From positions 1,364,001 to 1,428,000 of the forward strand of contig NZ_JACBZS010000001.1 in assembly GCF_013408305.1 (NCBI RefSeq): a stretch of DNA of 64,000 bases. The letters are read 5' to 3'. The DNA is from Naumannella cuiyingiana (GTDB lineage Bacteria > Actinomycetota > Actinomycetes > Propionibacteriales > Propionibacteriaceae). Below, in pieces: positions 59,964 through 64,000 of the stretch; position 1 is the stretch's first letter; every line of letters begins with the position of its first letter. Under the pieces are notes generated by a model. It searched no databases, had not been told where the DNA came from, and was given only the letters and a program-made list of their open reading frames with translations. The translations under genes were made by a program, and so were the position numbers.

Positions 59964-60106
59964 CTCTGCGTGACCTCCGTTGGCTGGCTTTCCCTCAGCA
60001 GACCAGACCCCGGCGTTACTGCCAAGATTGTCCAGGCCGGGTGCACAGATCGCGCACGTCTGCGCCGATCGGTGCCCGGTCGGTACGCAGGTTGCTAGGA
60101 CCGGGG

Positions 60107-60485
60107 TCAGGCGAACAGCTCGGCGACGGGGATCCGCACCTCGAAGGGGTTGCCGACCTCCAGCAGTTCGCGCTCACCGGCGCTGGCGGCCTCGGCGTAC
60201 CCGCCCGCGGCGAGCTCCCACACGGTGACCGTGCGCGCCTCCGGATCGACCACCCAGTAGCTCGGCGAGCCGGCCTGCTGATAGCGCGCCCGCTTCAGGT
60301 TCAGGTCGATCAGCCTGGTGCTGGGCGACAGGATCTCGACGGCGAGCAGCGGCGCGGCCGGGAGGTCTCGCTCGGTGAAGTCGCGCCCCGTCGATGAGCT
60401 CGTAGCGGTGCCCGTCATCGGGCATCGCGTCGAGATCGGCCCGGGTCAGCTCCCGGCCCCGCGGCAGGGTGGTCACGGTCTCCAT
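60107..60485 (-). pseudogene. Uma2 family endonuclease-fold gene, internally deleted and frameshifted
   Basis: The 5' part from ATG 60485 encodes LTRADLDAMPDDGHRYELIDG, the usual Uma2 start. The 3' part, in another frame, encodes LLAVEILSPSTRLIDLNLKR and ARYQQAGSPSYWVVDPEART, the usual C-terminal half. About 70 residues normally in between are missing, and the frame changes near GACGGGGCGCGAC. Only one copy is seen here. Intact homologues are about 185 residues. Confidence 0.85.
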
Positions 60486-60520
60486 GGTGCCTCACTTCCA
60501 CTCTCCCCGGGTTTCGGCGA

Positions 60521-62758
60521 TCAGCCGAGGGGTAGCAGGTCCGTCCGGGCTCGCCCGTCGGGGTAGCGCGATTCGAGCACCACGTGTGGGCCGCCGGCGT
60601 CGACGATGTCGCGGATCTCCCGTTCGGCGGCGGGATCGCCCGGCACCGACAGCTCCTGCCAGGTCGCGGGATCCGTGGCCGACCAGAGCCGGTAGGAACC
60701 GTCGGCCATGGCCGAGGCGGCGTACCAGCGCTCACCGATCCGGGCGACCCGCTCGACCCGGTCGCTCTCCCCGGGCAGATCCACCTGCTTCCACGACTTG
60801 CCGTCCGATCCGGTCCAGAACACCGCCCGGCCGGGCTCGCCATCCTGATCCAGCCCGCCCCCGGCGAGCAGCGTGCTGCCGTCAGAGGCGAGGGTGTACA
60901 GCGACACGCTGCTCGCCGACCGCAGGCCGTAACTGTGCTGGGCATAGCGCTCGCCGTCGGTACTCACCCATGAGGCCATGGCGAGGCCGGGATCGGTGGC
61001 CATTCCCGCGACGGCGATCAACGCGTCGCCGTGGGCGGCCAGCCGCGGCGCGGAACGCCGATTCGGCGAGCGCAGATCAGTGACCTCCGGCTGATCGCGC
61101 CGCCCCTTCTCGCGCACCCGCAGGGGCCGCGCCTCGCGCCACGTCGCCAGGTCGGTCGAGGACATGATCATCGTCCGGTGATCATCTTCGGACAGGTCGG
61201 CGACCCCGGGCAGGTACCAGGTGCCTTCGTTCACCATGGGTACGCCGATCTCGCCCGTTGCCGGTACGTCGCCGCTGGGTTCGGGGTCGGCGATGGGGAT
61301 CCGCTCGACCCGGCCACCGCGGACGACCCAGGCTCGCGGCAGGTCTCCCCTGCCGTCCTGGTCGGCGCCGCCCCCGATCACGGCTGTCCCGTCGGCATCC
61401 ATCGCAAATCCGGCGATCCAGTCGTCGGGATCGTCGCTGATCATGATCGGTACGCCGGTCCGTCCGTCGGGCCCGCGCGACCAGAGCGCGATCGCGCCCT
61501 GGCTGTAGCCGAGGATGGCCAGGCCCCCGGGGCCTGCACGGACCGCGGTGACCGTCGGCCGGGGCGCAGCCGCCCGCGCGTGAGCGAGGTCTCCGCGCTC
61601 GAAGCTGACCCCGTCGCGCGAACGCAACAGCACCGGGCGATCCTGGGACCAGCCCGTGAGCAGCCAGCGATTCCCGGCGCGCGCCAGGCGCGGGGAGTCC
61701 AGCTCGCCCTTCACCCCTGCGGCGTCGAGGCGGAGCTCCGGCGTACCCGCCCCGGACCGGAACAGCCGCTCGCTCCTGCGTTTGCGGTCGACCGTCGTCA
61801 CGACCACGATGGCGGCGCCGCCGGAGTCGAGCAGCCAGCCCTGATCCATCGTCTGCTCGGGCAGTCGCGCATCGGCGCGCCGGTGCCAGCCCTCGCCGCC
61901 CTCGTCGGCCGAGCGCAGGTAGGCGCGGTAGGTCGCGCTGCGGCCGGAAGCGAACCAGCCGCCGCCGATTGCCAGGAAACCGCGTCCGTCCCAGGCGACG
62001 TCGTAGAGCCGCTGTGCGCCGCCCTGCTCGGCACCGGTGTCCGGCAGCTTCCGCGGGCGCCACGACTTGCCGCCGTCCGTGCTGGCCAGCGCGATCTCGC
62101 GCCAGCGCTCGCCGGTGTCGTCGTAGCCGACCAGGACGGCGGTGCCGGCGGGCGCGACAGCGATCGCGGACAACTCCCCGCGCTTGTCCTCGATCACCGT
62201 GCGCCAGGCGATGCCGTCGTCGGACAGCCACGCCCGCCGGTGCCACTCGTCGTCGACGAGTTGGCTGCCGACGGCGACGAACCGGTCGCCCACCAGCGCC
62301 ACTTCGCGGATGTCCGCCGTGCGATCGATGCCCTCCGGCGCGGTGCCGGACCAGCTCGTGCCGTCCGGGCTGGTCAGCACCACCGGCGCACCGTCCCGCT
62401 CGCCGAGCGCCCACCAGCCGTCGGGGGTGCGGAGCAGGTTCGACGGACCGCCGACACGGGTCAGCTCCGGCGCGACGGTCGCCTCGGTGAACGTGGCGCC
62501 ACCGTCGACCGAGAGGCGGTAGGTCGTAGCCGTCACACCGACCTCGCCCAGCGCCACCACCTGATCACCATCGGACTCGATCGCCGTGACCCATTCGTCG
62601 AGGGGCTGCGCCTCCCGGTCCGGCAGCGGCGGAAGCTCCAGCGGCGGCGGGCCGGGTGGCGGGTCCGGCGTCGGCGGGGACGTGCACCCCGCAAGCAGGA
62701 GCATGGCGACCATGATCGCGGCAGGTCCGGGCAGACCCGAGATCGACGAAGCATTCAC
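60521..62758 (-). CDS. Secreted beta-propeller lipoprotein
   Basis: The 745-residue protein starts with a signal ending in a lipobox LLLAGC (lipid Cys near residue 27) and a Pro-rich linker. Many repeated units of the sialidase/BNR type follow: SVDGGATFTE, TSPDGTSWSG, LSDDGIAWRT, STDGGKSWRP, SRDGVSFERG, STDLATWREA, STDGERYAQH and GSDGKSWKQ. Such Asp-box-like repeats (S-x-D-G-x-x-W) form a multi-bladed propeller. There are no clear catalytic residues of a sialidase. The GTG at 62758 was chosen for the short signal; the frame continues open upstream. Confidence 0.75.
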   Translation of the reverse strand: MNASSISGLPGPAAIMVAMLLLAGCTSPPTPDPPPGPPPLELPPLPDREAQPLDEWVTAIESDGDQVVALGEVGVTATTYRLSVDGGATFTEATVAPELTRVGGPSNLLRTPDGWWALGERDGAPVVLTSPDGTSWSGTAPEGIDRTADIREVALVGDRFVAVGSQLVDDEWHRRAWLSDDGIAWRTVIEDKRGELSAIAVAPAGTAVLVGYDDTGERWREIALASTDGGKSWRPRKLPDTGAEQGGAQRLYDVAWDGRGFLAIGGGWFASGRSATYRAYLRSADEGGEGWHRRADARLPEQTMDQGWLLDSGGAAIVVVTTVDRKRRSERLFRSGAGTPELRLDAAGVKGELDSPRLARAGNRWLLTGWSQDRPVLLRSRDGVSFERGDLAHARAAAPRPTVTAVRAGPGGLAILGYSQGAIALWSRGPDGRTGVPIMISDDPDDWIAGFAMDADGTAVIGGGADQDGRGDLPRAWVVRGGRVERIPIADPEPSGDVPATGEIGVPMVNEGTWYLPGVADLSEDDHRTMIMSSTDLATWREARPLRVREKGRRDQPEVTDLRSPNRRSAPRLAAHGDALIAVAGMATDPGLAMASWVSTDGERYAQHSYGLRSASSVSLYTLASDGSTLLAGGGLDQDGEPGRAVFWTGSDGKSWKQVDLPGESDRVERVARIGERWYAASAMADGSYRLWSATDPATWQELSVPGDPAAEREIRDIVDAGGPHVVLESRYPDGRARTDLLPLG

Positions 62759-62838
62759 CTGGGGGGGCCTCTCGACGACTGGCTTCGGCTCGACGCTAGT
62801 GAGCGCGATCGTGCGAAACCACCGCCGGCCCGGAATCT

Positions 62839-62988
62839 GTGGACAACACCGTGCGGTTTCGGCACCTGGCGCAGATCCACCGGGCAAGCATGCGGCCGGA
62901 CCAGGCGGAGCTGGTCGTACTCGATGCGCTGGCCAAGGCTGTGCGTCGGGTGGGAGGGCCCTACCACTTCCATCGCGTGACGTCGTAG
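62839..62988 (+). CDS. Small 49-residue hypothetical ORF
   Basis: An open frame runs from GTG 62839 to TAG 62986-62988 on the plus strand in the gap upstream of the lipoprotein gene. The peptide VDNTVRFRHLAQIHRA continues with one probable helix. No ribosome site is evident and no family is recognised. It may be a decayed gene or non-coding. Confidence 0.2.
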   Translation: MDNTVRFRHLAQIHRASMRPDQAELVVLDALAKAVRRVGGPYHFHRVTS

Positions 62989-63080
62989 CCCGGATCACCA
63001 CGGCAGCGGCTCATCAGGCGCCCTGGAAGGTGCCGGGCGGCACACCGGGCTGTCGGCCCGCGAGGCGCGGGCGACGTGCG

Positions 63081-63121
63081 CACTTTGTGGTCAGTCGGGG
63101 CGCCGGAGTGACCACAAAGTG
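63081..63121. repeat. Perfect 13-bp inverted repeat (CACTTTGTGGTCA)
   Basis: CACTTTGTGGTCA at 63081-63093 and TGACCACAAAGTG at 63109-63121 are exact reverse complements with a 15-base loop. They lie in a 221-base gap (62989-63209) with no other feature. There is no T-run behind the stem. A dispersed repeat, operator or terminator are all possible. Confidence 0.8.
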
Positions 63122-63209
63122 ATCATCGCGCCGGGCCGATCGCCGCGGCCATCCGCAGCGGATCCCGCGAGGCCGAGTTGGTCGCGCCGGATGGTACGCC
63201 ACAGTCGGC

Positions 63210-63680
63210 TCAGTACGTCGACCCAACCGACACGCCAACCTGGAACTGCGGACCGATCGTGAACGGTGCACCGGGGCCGTCCGCGACTACCCGGAGCGGG
63301 TAGGTGTAGACCTCGACCAAGACGCCACCATCCGCTTCCCACCAGCGACTCTGGCCACCGTCCGGTGACCTCCGGAACGCACCCGGCGGCGACGAGAACC
63401 GGTCCGTCAGCCACGCCGCCACCCGCGTGAAGGCGTCAGCCAGATCACCATCGGACGGCAGGGACGCAATCCAGCCAACTCCAACCGGCGAGCCATCCTC
63501 CGAACCCGGGAGCGGATCAATCTCAAGATCAAGCTCTATCCCGAGAACAGCTGCGGGTTCTGCGGGGTCGTGCCGGGCCATCTGGGCTATTCGGGTGGCT
63601 GCAGTGAAGGGCGGGTCAAAAATCGCCGCAAGCACAAGGATGGTCTGATCCACAATTGATTCCCTCAACAGGCCATCCAA
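63210..63680 (-). CDS. Hypothetical protein
   Basis: This 156-residue soluble protein is not recognised. It has a hydrophobic N-terminal stretch (about residues 12-25), an acidic middle region (LDLEIDPLPGSEDG) and a strand-rich C-terminus with WWEADGGVLVEVYTYPLRVV. It has no signal peptide that I trust. Codon use is somewhat more AT-rich at its 5' end. An alternative start is the GTG at 63653. It could be an immunity-type protein, but nothing shows this. Confidence 0.5.
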   Translation of the reverse strand: MDGLLRESIVDQTILVLAAIFDPPFTAATRIAQMARHDPAEPAAVLGIELDLEIDPLPGSEDGSPVGVGWIASLPSDGDLADAFTRVAAWLTDRFSSPPGAFRRSPDGGQSRWWEADGGVLVEVYTYPLRVVADGPGAPFTIGPQFQVGVSVGSTY

Positions 63681-63728
63681 TCACTGACGCTCTTGGCGGA
63701 ACATGGAACCAAGCTGCTCGGCTTCGAA

Positions 63729-64000
63729 TCAATCGGCCCCGTGCCGGAAGATGATCACCAACACCCGCAGGCCGAGGACGAAGGCGACGAAGAGGACGGC
63801 GTACCCGAGCAGGGGCAGCGCACCGATCCCGGGTGCGAGAGCCGGTCCGCCCGGAGTGGTGATCAACACCACCGACGCGATGGTCAGCGCGGCGGCGAGG
63901 ATCCCCAGCACCAGTTGGTGCACCAGGCCGGTCAGGAACCGCCGGTCCTCGGGTTGGGCGAGGACGCTCACCCGGGCAGTGAAGCGGCCATCGGCCAGTT
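63729..64000 (-). CDS. UbiB/AarF-type kinase, C-terminal end (5' part outside window)
   Basis: The frame is open at the right edge. The visible roughly 90 residues contain [20 protein letters not shown] and then two hydrophobic helices (LVLGILAAALTIASVVLI and LGYAVLFVAFVLGLRVLVII). This is the C-terminal membrane tail seen in ABC1/UbiB (AarF)-family atypical kinases. The catalytic domain lies beyond the window. The family assignment rests on the C-terminal pattern only. Confidence 0.55.
   Translation of the reverse strand, partial: LADGRFTARVSVLAQPEDRRFLTGLVHQLVLGILAAALTIASVVLITTPGGPALAPGIGALPLLGYAVLFVAFVLGLRVLVIIFRHGAD

Overview
The window is a dense, high-G+C chromosomal segment of an actinobacterium, most likely Propionibacteriales (inference). 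The signs are many GTG starts, a separate purS, a DUF3151 gene, an HspR/HAIR heat-shock operon, a class E sortase, LGFP-type repeats and several promoters that seem to make leaderless mRNAs. There are no rRNA, tRNA, CRISPR, insertion-sequence or phage genes, and no gap over 300 bases lacks a feature. About 70 protein genes or remnants are listed.

Left part (1-29 kb). De novo purine synthesis lies on the minus strand: purC-purS-purQ-(membrane protein)-purL, which runs off the left edge, and purA-(membrane protein)-purD-purB. A diacylglycerol-kinase-like gene and a PspC gene sit between them on the plus strand. Next come a MocR regulator divergent from an EamA exporter, DUF3151 and TetR genes, a Fic remnant, and a four-gene acyl-CoA operon (SDR, enoyl-CoA hydratase, thiolase, type III CoA-transferase) behind an 18-bp palindrome. 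Then follow fba, a GntR/UTRA regulator, a TrmH-like methyltransferase, and a minus-strand run of cell-envelope genes (sortase E, LemA, a proline-rich protein, a propeller protein) that also holds pyrE, then zwf.

Middle (29-48 kb). A plus-strand catabolic operon (MHS transporter, aldehyde dehydrogenase, beta-hydroxyacid-type dehydrogenase, metallo-hydrolase, FAD dehydrogenase, FCD-type GntR) has a GntR-type palindrome in front of its first gene. A perfect 16-bp tandem duplication has removed the stop codon between the hydrolase and the FAD dehydrogenase and joined them in frame. An iron-boxed siderophore ABC transporter follows, then a spermidine-synthase-like gene, clpB and hspR-dnaJ-grpE-dnaK, with two HAIR operators on the dnaK promoter.

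Right part (48-64 kb). A PadR/NAD(P)-binding/hemerythrin module of lower G+C is followed by MarR, a secreted GHL10 glycoside hydrolase, AraC, a VOC protein, pdxS-pdxT, a two-component system with a downstream glucosaminidase, deoC, phenylalanine hydroxylase, a decayed Uma2 gene, a large propeller lipoprotein and the 3' end of a UbiB/AarF-type kinase cut by the right edge.

The order purA, DUF3151, fba, TrmH, pyrE, clpB, hspR-dnaJ-grpE-dnaK resembles the mycobacterial dnaK-clpB chromosomal block (from memory), here joined to the purine cluster. Accessory insertions in this core are the catabolic operon, the PadR module and several gene remnants.
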